A program made the position numbers and the translations under genes. DNA of 23,160 nucleotides from positions 1-23,160 of the IMG/VR virus record IMGVR_UViG_3300007960_000201; one strand, given 5' to 3'. Within the stretch, counting starts at the first letter, position 1. Each line of letters opens with the position of its first letter. Below are positions 8,008 through 14,072 of this stretch, one piece after another. This DNA comes from a virus. The notes beneath the pieces were generated by a model. The model was not told the DNA's origin. It did no database searches and saw only the letters and a program-made list of their open reading frames with translations.

Positions 8008-8555
8008 TTGATCTTGTAGTATGGAACGGCGTATTCGGTGCCGCTCAGGTTGATTTCAATGTAACCTGCCACGGAGGCAGGCAGGGACTCCCCGCCCCCA
8101 ACCGAAGCAGCGGCGGTGGTCGCACTGTTCAGGCGCACGCTGTTAACAACAATCAAAGCGCCGGCGGAAACTGTCGCCACCCCCAAGGTCGAAGCCTGCA
8201 CCGCTTGGGCCGCGATGGTATCCACCGTCAAAGCGGAGGCGTTGATGGATTCCGCATAAACCGCGTTGGCAGAGACCGCGCCAGAAACAGTAACCGACCC
8301 AACCACAGTGAGCGCGGAAACGGTCGCAGCGTCGATGACGGCAGAGGCCGCTGAAACGGTGCCGGCGAAATAGCCGTCAGAAGCCGACACACGGGAGATG
8401 ATGGCTTCCGGGATGACAAGGTTGGACGCCACGGTCTGCGCCGATGCATCCACCAAGCTGACGGAGGAATCGATCAAATCGGCATAGTCCGTCCCGGTGG
8501 GAGTATCCCCCGTCTCGAACTTCGCCTTTAGGGTGGCCCTGGATTGTGCCGTCAT
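8004..8555 (-). CDS. Short fibre-like virion protein sharing its N-terminus with the tail fibre
   Basis: A 183-residue protein. Its first 30 residues (MTAQSRATLKAKFETGDTPT, then YADLIDS) match the start of the tail fibre at 127-1284 in pattern, suggesting a shared attachment module. The rest is strongly Ala/Ser/Val/Thr-rich with repeated short units (VSAxxV, AxTVSAL, SVTVSGAV) that look like a trimeric beta-helix or shaft, and a short C-terminal cap ending GTEYAVPYYKIK. It lies immediately before the adaptor gene, with ATGA overlaps on both sides. It could be a short tail or head fibre, or a separate chain carrying the anchor. There is no receptor-binding head like that of the long fibre. Confidence 0.6.
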   Translation of the reverse strand: MTAQSRATLKAKFETGDTPTGTDYADLIDSSVSLVDASAQTVASNLVIPEAIISRVSASDGYFAGTVSAASAVIDAATVSALTVVGSVTVSGAVSANAVYAESINASALTVDTIAAQAVQASTLGVATVSAGALIVVNSVRLNSATTAAASVGGGESLPASVAGYIEINLSGTEYAVPYYKIK

Positions 8556-8908
8556 ATCTGGCTCACGTCATAAACGAAGAAGGGACCACAAGACCCGCCG
8601 ACCGCCATCTCGCCGAGGGTGGCGAAATTCGTGCCGACGGTCTTGGGCGTGAGGACATTCGTTTGTCCAACCGTGGGGGGCGTGAACAAGCACACCTCGC
8701 CTACGGCTGGTTCTTGGCGTACGCCGCGAATCGCTCTTGGATCGGAGCGGGCGCGCACGAACTCTTGCGGATTTCTAACTTCGTTTTGATCGCGGCGAAC
8801 CCACAACCCGTCCCACCGCTCGACCATTTCCGAGCGGTAGTGAACAAGCCCGGACTCGTCGTCCATCATCAGGTGGTCGCCCACCCGATGGCGGTTGCGG
8901 ATCGGCAT
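8552..8908 (-). CDS. Unknown small protein of the head-tail region
   Basis: A 118-residue, Arg/Asp-rich protein. The segment LVHYRSEMVERWDGLWVRRD followed by RNPQEFVRAR resembles small proteins found beside capsid and adaptor genes in other podoviruses, whose function is unknown. The C-terminal half is Gly/Val/Thr-rich and may be a beta domain. TAATG junction with the previous gene; its stop overlaps the next start as ATGA. A structural or assembly role is inferred from position alone. Confidence 0.6.
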   Translation of the reverse strand: MPIRNRHRVGDHLMMDDESGLVHYRSEMVERWDGLWVRRDQNEVRNPQEFVRARSDPRAIRGVRQEPAVGEVCLFTPPTVGQTNVLTPKTVGTNFATLGEMAVGGSCGPFFVYDVSQI

Positions 8909-9222
8909 TACCTGCCCGACTGCAACACGCGGAACACCGGAGTCCCGCCCGACGCTGCCGTGACATTGAGGCGCACCGCGTAGACGGGCGATCCAACGGC
9001 AGTCGAAAACGTCCCGGCCGATCCGTTGATGGTCATCAGCGTGATTGCGGCGGCGCTTGCAACCGAAAGCGGATTATCGAGAGTGTATTCCACCTTGGCT
9101 TCGAGATCCTTCGGCGCGGTCACGGAGATCCGAGTCAGCGCGTCCGGCTCGTAGACATTGAGCGGAATCCAGCTATGGGTGGAGGCCGAAGCCTCCACCG
9201 TCTTCGTGACCGATACCGGCAT
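8908..9222 (-). CDS. Unknown small beta-rich virion protein
   Basis: A 104-residue protein rich in Val, Thr, Ser and Ala with alternating strands (VEASASTHSWIPLNVYEP, RISVTAPKDLEAKVEYTLD), which looks like a compact beta sandwich. It is joined to its neighbours by TAATG junctions and lies in the set of small genes following the capsid. Such proteins are often head-completion or decoration components; no specific family is recognised. Confidence 0.58.
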   Translation of the reverse strand: MPVSVTKTVEASASTHSWIPLNVYEPDALTRISVTAPKDLEAKVEYTLDNPLSVASAAAITLMTINGSAGTFSTAVGSPVYAVRLNVTAASGGTPVFRVLQSGR

Positions 9223-9668
9223 TACGACCTCTGGATGTAGTAGACGCGCGCCAGGCCGTCGAACTTGGACAGTTCAATGCCAGCGGTCGCGGCTGTGGTT
9301 GCATCGATCCAAACCCGCATGGCCGAAGACACGGCATCCACGAACGACCGCGCGGAGACCGCGTAATCGTTGATGTGGTAGAGGCCGGCAGCCGATGCGC
9401 CGATGGAGCCAAAATAGTCCACGTCGTCGGCATTGCCGAACCGGAAGGTGATTTCCGGGCCTTCGCCACCAGACGCTGACGCGGCGGTTTCCACGACCAA
9501 CTCGATGTGGGTCGGGGCCGCGTTCTTCGGAATAACGATGGAAGACGCGCCGGACGTGTTCGACGCCACGGTGGCTTCCTGACATGCGATCAAGGTTCCA
9601 ATGGTGTTGGCAGCCTGACCGTTGTCCTGCCCGGTGCGAACCGGACCGGAGAAAGTCGTTTTACCCAT
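9222..9668 (-). CDS. Unknown virion-type protein following the capsid gene
   Basis: A 148-residue protein beginning MGKTTFSGPVRTGQDNG; a TTFSGPV-type opening is common in small structural proteins encoded just after phage capsid genes. The rest is Ala/Thr/Ser-rich with beta-like segments (SSIVIPKNAAPTHIELVVET, EITFRFGNADDVDYFG). The frame extends to a TTG at 9683, but ATG 9668 is preferred because an AAAGGA ribosome binding site lies about 6 bases before it. It is the first gene after the strong hairpin, so its level may differ from that of the capsid. Function unknown; probably a decoration or head-tail component. Confidence 0.62.
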   Translation of the reverse strand: MGKTTFSGPVRTGQDNGQAANTIGTLIACQEATVASNTSGASSIVIPKNAAPTHIELVVETAASASGGEGPEITFRFGNADDVDYFGSIGASAAGLYHINDYAVSARSFVDAVSSAMRVWIDATTAATAGIELSKFDGLARVYYIQRS

Positions 9669-9690
9669 TTCCTGTCCTTTCAAGAAAGGT

Positions 9691-9712
9691 CGGGGGGGCC
9701 GAAGCCCCCCCG
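9691..9712 (-). terminator. Strong UUCG-loop hairpin just after the major capsid gene
   Basis: On the minus strand CGGGGGGGC-TTCG-GCCCCCCCG is a perfect 9-bp GC stem closed by a cUUCGg tetraloop, the most stable RNA loop type. It begins 7 bases after the capsid stop codon. The bases after it (ACCTTTCTTGAAAGG) are only weakly U-rich, so it may act as a partial terminator or as a 3' stabiliser of capsid mRNA. A second small inverted repeat, CCTTTC/GAAAGG (9676-9689), follows and overlaps the ribosome binding site of the next gene. Confidence 0.75.
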
Positions 9713-9719
9713 TCAGTGG

Positions 9720-10616
9720 CTACGCACCAGGCGAGCCGAAGATGCCACGCGGGTCCGTCACGCCCTGCGACCAACGCGCCGTCACCTTGAACTGCAGGTT
9801 CTCGGTGGCGAACTCGTTGTCGCGGGCCAGATCGGCCGCGCGGCGCTCGTAGCAGACGAGGCCGTTCGGGCAGTCCGTGCCGATGAACCACGCGTCCGAA
9901 TCCGTGAGATACGGAGAGACGATGGCATCGCCCTGGATCATGCCGCGAACCACGTTCACGTCATTGTCCGCGCTGCCCACCTTCTGGGTGGTTTCGAGGA
10001 TTTTCGCCGCAACAAACTGAAGCGCGGTCGGCACGATCAGCTTGCGCGGGAAGACGCGAATCTTGAGATTCTGGTCATCCACGAAGTCCGAGATGTCGAT
10101 GCACGCCTGCTCCAGCGAAGTCTCGGTCAGGTCAGCCGAGGTCTGAAGCTGGTTGCGGAAAGTCCCGCCGCCCACCAGGGAGTGGGTCGCGTTGAAGACC
10201 GAAGAGCCGTCCGCAGCGGTTTCCGAAGAAAAACCGTTGTTCAGGACGTTAAAGTGCGTGGTCTCCATCGTCTCCCGCATTGAGCGGGCCAGCATACGCG
10301 GGATCTGGTTGATGAAGTTGTACTGATCGTCTTCGTACATCTCGCGGGTGACAACGCCCCCCGCGCCATACGTGACGTTCACATACTCCTTCTGGAACCC
10401 CTGGAGCAGATCGAAGAAGCTGACAGCAGCCCCCTGATCCTTGAGGCCGGCAAGGGGATACCCCGTGACGCCCTGCTCTTTTTCATAAGCCTTGTCCGAG
10501 GTCTTCTTTTCGAAGATCTTTTCGTAGAGCGGCTCATAGGAGCTATACTCGTGGCCGAAGATCTCCTTGATCCCAGGCCACAAAAGTTCGGCGAAATTGC
10601 CGGTAGAAGTCGTCAT
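9720..10616 (-). CDS. Major capsid protein
   Basis: A 298-residue protein forming the icosahedral shell. It resembles Mu gpT / HK97-fold-type capsid proteins: an N-terminal helix region (AELLWPGIKEIFGHEYSSYE), central AYEKEQGVTGYPLAGL and VTREMYEDDQYN segments, then ATHSLVGGGTFRNQL, LKIRVFPRKLIVPTALQFVA and a C-terminal TARWSQGVTDPRGIFGSPGA. Position after scaffold and decoration genes agrees. The strongest ribosome binding site in this block (GGGAGG, 6 bases before ATG 10616) and the stable hairpin after the stop fit the need for very high expression. Confidence 0.88.
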   Translation of the reverse strand: MTTSTGNFAELLWPGIKEIFGHEYSSYEPLYEKIFEKKTSDKAYEKEQGVTGYPLAGLKDQGAAVSFFDLLQGFQKEYVNVTYGAGGVVTREMYEDDQYNFINQIPRMLARSMRETMETTHFNVLNNGFSSETAADGSSVFNATHSLVGGGTFRNQLQTSADLTETSLEQACIDISDFVDDQNLKIRVFPRKLIVPTALQFVAAKILETTQKVGSADNDVNVVRGMIQGDAIVSPYLTDSDAWFIGTDCPNGLVCYERRAADLARDNEFATENLQFKVTARWSQGVTDPRGIFGSPGA

Positions 10617-10627
10617 ATTCCGCCTCC

Positions 10628-11215
10628 CTAGCGAGTGTTGGCTTCAGTGTTGAAGTGATGATGCGCGATCACGACCTCAATGTCGTTGTTCGTGCCGCCG
10701 GTGCGATCAAGCTCGCTGGGAGCAAGACCGACGATCTTCAGAATCGCGCCGCCGCCAGCCGAAGCCTCGGTGGACGAGTTCTTGATGACCGCGCCGGAAC
10801 GCCCGGCCGCAGTGACCGGAGTACCAGCCGATACCGAGGCATATTTGCCGATGTCGGTCTGACCGGACGAAGCGTCCGCCATGCCGACGAAGACAATGGC
10901 CGGATCGTCGTGAACCGCGATGAAGGAGTCAGCCGACACTTCGGCCCCGGCAATGCCCGAGGGCAAAGCATGGGTTTTCGGTTTCGGGTGACCGCCTGAA
11001 CGATCATACACCGCGTCCACGACGCCCAGGATGGGCGTATTCGCGGAAGCTGCTGCGGTGTAGGACTGAACGGCGCCGTCGGCATCCAAGTACACAAGAT
11101 CGCCGGACCAGATGCGCGCAGTGTTCTTGCTGTGCGTCCGGTAAAGACGCGCAGCATTCGGCGCGCGGCCGTCGAGAGTGCGAGATGCGACAAGGCCGCG
11201 TGGCTGATTCGCCAT
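10628..11215 (-). CDS. Probable capsid decoration protein
   Basis: A 195-residue protein directly before the major capsid gene. It starts MANQPRGLVASRTLDGRAPN, a PRGL(V)xxRxL opening I associate with head decoration proteins, and continues with Gly/Ala/Val-rich beta segments (DLVYLDADGAVQSYTAA, ILGVVDAVYDR, SFIAVHDDPAIVFVGMADAS) like the beta-tulip type of capsid-stabilising protein. No protease active-site pattern is seen. ATG 11215 has a GAGG six bases upstream. The stop codon touches the capsid ribosome binding site, so expression of the two is likely coupled. Decoration is the best guess; a minor head protein is possible. Confidence 0.62.
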   Translation of the reverse strand: MANQPRGLVASRTLDGRAPNAARLYRTHSKNTARIWSGDLVYLDADGAVQSYTAAASANTPILGVVDAVYDRSGGHPKPKTHALPSGIAGAEVSADSFIAVHDDPAIVFVGMADASSGQTDIGKYASVSAGTPVTAAGRSGAVIKNSSTEASAGGGAILKIVGLAPSELDRTGGTNNDIEVVIAHHHFNTEANTR

Positions 11216-11223
11216 GTGCTACC

Positions 11224-11649
11224 TCATTCGATGGTTATTTTGGGTTTGAGATGATCGGGCGTATTCGCCCCCCGCGATTCCGCTTCACGCTGCATCTTCT
11301 TCGCATCGTCGAGCAGGCCCACGGTCTGGTTCTTGGTTCGGTCTCGGTAGTACTCGTCGCGCTCTTGGGCCAGGTCTTCCGGCATCACGGCCAAGACAAG
11401 CTCGCGATATTCGGTGACGCTGGTTAACGGCTTTCCGTCTTGAATGGTCTCGGGGTTGTCGTGCTTGGCTTTCTCATTCAATGAACTAACCAATTGCCAG
11501 CCCTCGCGGAATTTCTTGTCCAGGTTCGCTGCGTCCTTGGACAGCCACCGGGCGCGGTGTCCGGGCAACTTGTCGGCGGTCAGGAGGCTGGCGGGCTTCC
11601 AACTGGAGCGGCCCTTCTTCTTTTGTTCTGTATTTGCTTTGCGTGGCAT
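11224..11649 (-). CDS. Unknown small charged protein of the head-assembly block
   Basis: A 141-residue protein, Lys/Arg/Glu-rich and probably helical, with a basic N-terminus (MPRKANTEQKKKGRSSWKPA). A KDAANLDKKFREGWQLVSSL segment and a later helical stretch (EDLAQERDEYYRDRTKNQTV) give it the look of a small assembly or internal protein. It starts in a TAATG junction with the scaffold gene and ends a few bases before the decoration gene, whose ribosome binding site overlaps its stop. Not recognised; in related phages short genes here are head proteins of unknown function. Confidence 0.58.
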   Translation of the reverse strand: MPRKANTEQKKKGRSSWKPASLLTADKLPGHRARWLSKDAANLDKKFREGWQLVSSLNEKAKHDNPETIQDGKPLTSVTEYRELVLAVMPEDLAQERDEYYRDRTKNQTVGLLDDAKKMQREAESRGANTPDHLKPKITIE

Positions 11650-12437
11650 TATCTCATGGCCTTTAGCTGTGCGGCGTAACGCTCCTCGCCAATGCCGAGT
11701 TTGCGCGCAATCCGCTTTTGGTCTTCGGTCAACTCGATTTTCTTGTTCGCTTTCGGGCGGAAATTCGGGCTTGTGGACGCAACGGCCGGAGCCTTGGCGC
11801 CCTGCATTTTCTTGTCCAGAATTCTTAAGAAGTCGTCGATGGTGTCGATATTGGCGCGGGCAACCGGGTCGTTCCAGATTTCATGCGCGTTCTGAATCGC
11901 CTTCTGATGGTCCGGGTGGGTCGCGTCCACATAAGGGCGGACCGGCTTGCCGGATTCGTCCGTCTCCAAGGCCCAGCGGGTCAATGCCTCCTGGGTCTGC
12001 GGCGGCAGAACGTCTTCCTTCGGTTCTTCCTTGGGCTTTTCCTCTTTCGGGGAAATCTTCAGTTCAAGGATGCGCTCGTTGATTTCCTGCGCGCGGTCGT
12101 ATTCGCCCTCTTCCATCGCATCCACCGCCATGCGGCGGAGCGTGGCGAGGTCGTTTTCCGACTTCTCTTCTTCGATGTGCCCCAATCGGCCGGACACCTT
12201 GTGCAGCGATTCGTCCAGACGGCGGATGTGGTCCTGGGCAACTTCCCAGTCCTTTTCCCCGCGCTTGACCTGCCCGTAGAGGTAATCGATGCGATGCTTG
12301 ATCGCCTCGGCCTTCTCTTCCGGAAGGTCGGACAAATCCACCGGGTCGTAGCCCTGTGGCTTTTCCCGCTGCTCTTGTGGCTGTTCTTTGGATTCTTCTG
12401 GGGTCTCGGGAGTCTCTTGGACTTCTTCCTCATTCAT
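11649..12437 (-). CDS. Probable scaffolding protein
   Basis: A 262-residue, strongly acidic, almost wholly helical protein. Residues 1-35 are rich in Glu, Pro and Gln and look disordered; about 40-130 form a coiled-coil-like region (IKHRIDYLYGQVKRGEKDWE, HIRRLDESLHKV, AQEINERILELKI). A KPKEEPKED linker follows, and a basic C-terminal part with AKAMR-like ending (QRIARKLG, AAQLKAMR) fits a helix-loop-helix capsid-binding end of scaffolds. Acidic coiled coil, gene order before the capsid genes, and size support scaffolding. It overlaps the co-chaperonin gene by 8 bases, so the two are translationally coupled. No protease domain is visible. Confidence 0.7.
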   Translation of the reverse strand: MNEEEVQETPETPEESKEQPQEQREKPQGYDPVDLSDLPEEKAEAIKHRIDYLYGQVKRGEKDWEVAQDHIRRLDESLHKVSGRLGHIEEEKSENDLATLRRMAVDAMEEGEYDRAQEINERILELKISPKEEKPKEEPKEDVLPPQTQEALTRWALETDESGKPVRPYVDATHPDHQKAIQNAHEIWNDPVARANIDTIDDFLRILDKKMQGAKAPAVASTSPNFRPKANKKIELTEDQKRIARKLGIGEERYAAQLKAMR

Positions 12438-12693
12438 CTTCGATCACCGCTATGATGTCTTCGTCTTGGCAGACATAGACCTCCCGGTCCCCGTCCTCGA
12501 ACCAGTCGCCGGCATAGCGACCGAACAGGACGGACTGTCCGACTTGGATCGACTCGTCACACTCCGGACCCGTGGCCACGACAATGCCCTTGGCAGGGGC
12601 GTTGCGTTTGCCAGCGTCTTCCGGAATGATGATCGAGCCATGCTTGAGGGTCTCGCGTTCGATTACGACGCGAGCAAACAAGGGCTTGAGCAT
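12430..12693 (-). CDS. GroES-like co-chaperonin (Cpn10)
   Basis: An 87-residue protein with the Cpn10 layout: MLKPLFARVVIER at the start (as in RPLxDRVVVKR), a mobile-loop-like segment with the hydrophobic GSIIIPE (residues 19-25) that in GroES contacts GroEL, then KGIVVATGPE, VGQSVLFGRYAG (51-62) and a terminal DEDIIAVIE. It should cap the host GroEL ring and help fold phage proteins, most likely the capsid, as T4 gp31 does. The mobile loop looks short compared with host GroES. It lies immediately before the scaffold gene, overlapping it by 8 bases; ATG 12693 directly follows the previous stop, with AGAGGA upstream. No GroEL gene is present in the window. Confidence 0.88.
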   Translation of the reverse strand: MLKPLFARVVIERETLKHGSIIIPEDAGKRNAPAKGIVVATGPECDESIQVGQSVLFGRYAGDWFEDGDREVYVCQDEDIIAVIEDE

Positions 12694-12939
12694 CTATCCT
12701 CTCATCAGGGCTTGCAGAAATGTCTCGACGGTGTCGCCAGTGCCCCGGCCCAGCACGTTCTTGACGTACTGGCGTTCGATGGGAACGATGGCGTCGTTTG
12801 CGGCTGGACTGCCTTGGGGATCGAGAAGGGAATAAAAGGCAACATCCCGATAATAGTCCTGCATATCGGGTGCCAAATACTCCCCCTGACCTTGCAGGGC
12901 GCCAGACGCAATCTTGGTGCGGCTTTGCAGGGGCGTCAT
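12694..12939 (-). CDS. Second tandem paralogue, C-terminal part (after an in-frame TAA)
   Basis: An 81-residue frame, MTPLQSRTKIASGALQGQGE to the end, that matches the last ~80 residues of the 154-residue protein at 13140-13604: shared MTPLQxRT, a S-L(I/L)DPxG element, PIERQYVxNVLG, and TxxxFLxALxR. It is in the same reading frame as the 58-residue gene at 12967-13143, separated by a TAA and ten codons (LPIKDGFAG). There is no good ribosome binding site before ATG 12939, so it may be made by re-initiation after the TAA, by read-through, or not at all. Function unknown. Confidence 0.6.
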   Translation of the reverse strand: MTPLQSRTKIASGALQGQGEYLAPDMQDYYRDVAFYSLLDPQGSPAANDAIVPIERQYVKNVLGRGTGDTVETFLQALMRG

Positions 12940-12966
12940 GCCCGCAAAGCCGTCTTTAATGGGCAG

Positions 12967-13143
12967 TTAGCCGGGGCGCTTGGACAACAGGTCCACTCCC
13001 CCCACCCCTCCATTTGGGGCATTTTCAAGCGAGCCGGTCGCAAGGGCCAAATCGCCCTCTTGCGGCATGATCCGCGTCGGGGCCTCGCGCATCGCCAGAT
13101 TCTTGCCGGTGACAAGATTTCCAATGATATGGGCCAGGTTCAT
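12967..13143 (-). CDS. Small 58-residue gene, N-terminal part of the second paralogue
   Basis: ATG 13143 overlaps the previous stop as ATGA; the frame encodes 58 residues, starting MNLAHIIGNLVTGKNLAMRE, with a Gly/Asn-rich stretch (NAPNGGVGGVD) and ending LLSKRPG before TAA 12969-12967. Reading through the TAA would give a 149-residue product (plus one residue at the TAA) whose C-terminal part is homologous to the adjacent 154-residue protein. The N-terminal parts of the two are not clearly similar. It may be a genuine small protein or the first half of a broken gene. Confidence 0.6.
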   Translation of the reverse strand: MNLAHIIGNLVTGKNLAMREAPTRIMPQEGDLALATGSLENAPNGGVGGVDLLSKRPG

Positions 13144-13604
13144 GCTCGTAGCACCGCGCTCAGGAATGATTCGGTGGTCGGTTCACGGATTTCCTGCCCC
13201 AGCACGTTTTGGACATACTGGCGCTCGATGGGGGTCGGATCGCCCGTGATATTTCCTTCCGGGTCAATCAGGGACGATGTGACCAGTTTCTTGTAGAAGT
13301 CCTTTGCAGCCGGGTCTTTATAGGCAGAGTTGTTCCCCTGTGTGGCGAAGGTCGCGAATTGAGTCCGCTTCTGCAGCGGCGTCATGCTCCCTGACATTTT
13401 CAGAAAGTTCGGCGCTGAAAAGTTATCCGCCGGACGCGCGCTGGCCAGTTCCTTTCCGGACATATCCGGCGCGACCGTGGGGCCGATTGGAGTCGGTTTG
13501 GGCAGAGCCGGTGCTTTAGACTTTTTCAAAAGTTGCGAAGAGATGGCGGTGGACGCAATCGTAGCGGCGGCCGCTATGACGGCCGGGATTACAGCGGGCG
13601 GCAC
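13140..13604 (-). CDS. Unknown protein, first of two tandem paralogues
   Basis: A 154-residue protein. Residues 1-25 (PPAVIPAVIAAAATIASTA) form a hydrophobic Ala-rich segment that could be a membrane helix, followed by a Pro/Lys-rich linker (KKSKAPALPKPTPIGPT) and a C-terminal domain of about 80 residues containing MTPLQKRT, a LIDPEGN element and PIERQYVQNVLG. That domain is repeated in the next gene. The start is GTG 13604, directly after the acetyltransferase stop, chosen because GGAGG lies 5 bases before it. It lies between portal and scaffold in a head-assembly block. No known function. Confidence 0.68.
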   Translation of the reverse strand: MPPAVIPAVIAAAATIASTAISSQLLKKSKAPALPKPTPIGPTVAPDMSGKELASARPADNFSAPNFLKMSGSMTPLQKRTQFATFATQGNNSAYKDPAAKDFYKKLVTSSLIDPEGNITGDPTPIERQYVQNVLGQEIREPTTESFLSAVLRA

Positions 13605-14072
13605 CTAGACCTCCATCATGTATTGCTTGCCGGTGGACTTGAACCCGGCGCGGCGGAACAGCACTTCGGCCCGGTCGATGCCGGTGCCGGTGCCAACGAC
13701 GATGCGCGAGGCGTTTGCACGCCCCCAGCGCAGAAATTCATTGAACAGTTTCCGCCCCCATCCGGTCCTGTGTTCCGGGAGAACGTAGAGCAGATCAAGG
13801 TTCGCGGAACGCTCGTCCGTGTAGAGCATCACCACGGAAATATATCCCTGGACCCAGCCGACGATCTTTCCCTCAACGACCGCGACAAAAGCGCAAAACT
13901 GATCGGGATTCTCGATGATCGTCCGAAAGACTTCCCACGCCCGGTCCCGGTCTATCGGCGGGTAATAGATAAAACTCTCCTGGCGATACCTCTCCCCAAG
14001 AGCCAGAACAGCATCGCAATCATGAATCCTCGCGGGGCGAACAGTAGTCTTCGACCCAAGACAGAACATCAT
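13605..14072 (-). CDS. GNAT-family acetyltransferase
   Basis: A 155-residue protein with the GNAT fold: acetyl-CoA binding motif A at about 93-110 (DLLYVLPEHRTGWGRKLFNE, with R-T-G-W-G as the Q/R-x-x-G-x-G/A loop) and the RRAGFKSTG element near the C-terminus (140-148). It would transfer an acetyl group from acetyl-CoA to an unknown amine. The ATGA overlap with the portal stop sets the start at ATG 14072; a second ATG follows directly at 14069. Similar genes are known beside structural genes in podoviruses; the target (a virion protein, host protein or sugar) cannot be read from sequence. The glycan cassette is one gene upstream. Confidence 0.82.
   Translation of the reverse strand: MMFCLGSKTTVRPARIHDCDAVLALGERYRQESFIYYPPIDRDRAWEVFRTIIENPDQFCAFVAVVEGKIVGWVQGYISVVMLYTDERSANLDLLYVLPEHRTGWGRKLFNEFLRWGRANASRIVVGTGTGIDRAEVLFRRAGFKSTGKQYMMEV

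Noticed and set aside
9507-10283. A 258-codon plus-strand frame across the capsid gene
   Set aside because: Arg/Val-rich shadow of the major capsid gene, which has strong family similarity and a strong ribosome binding site.
12936-13124. A 62-codon frame beside the split paralogue
   Set aside because: Arg/Trp/Cys-rich with no coupling to neighbours; the other frame has the ATGA junction and continues in frame into the homologous 81-residue part.
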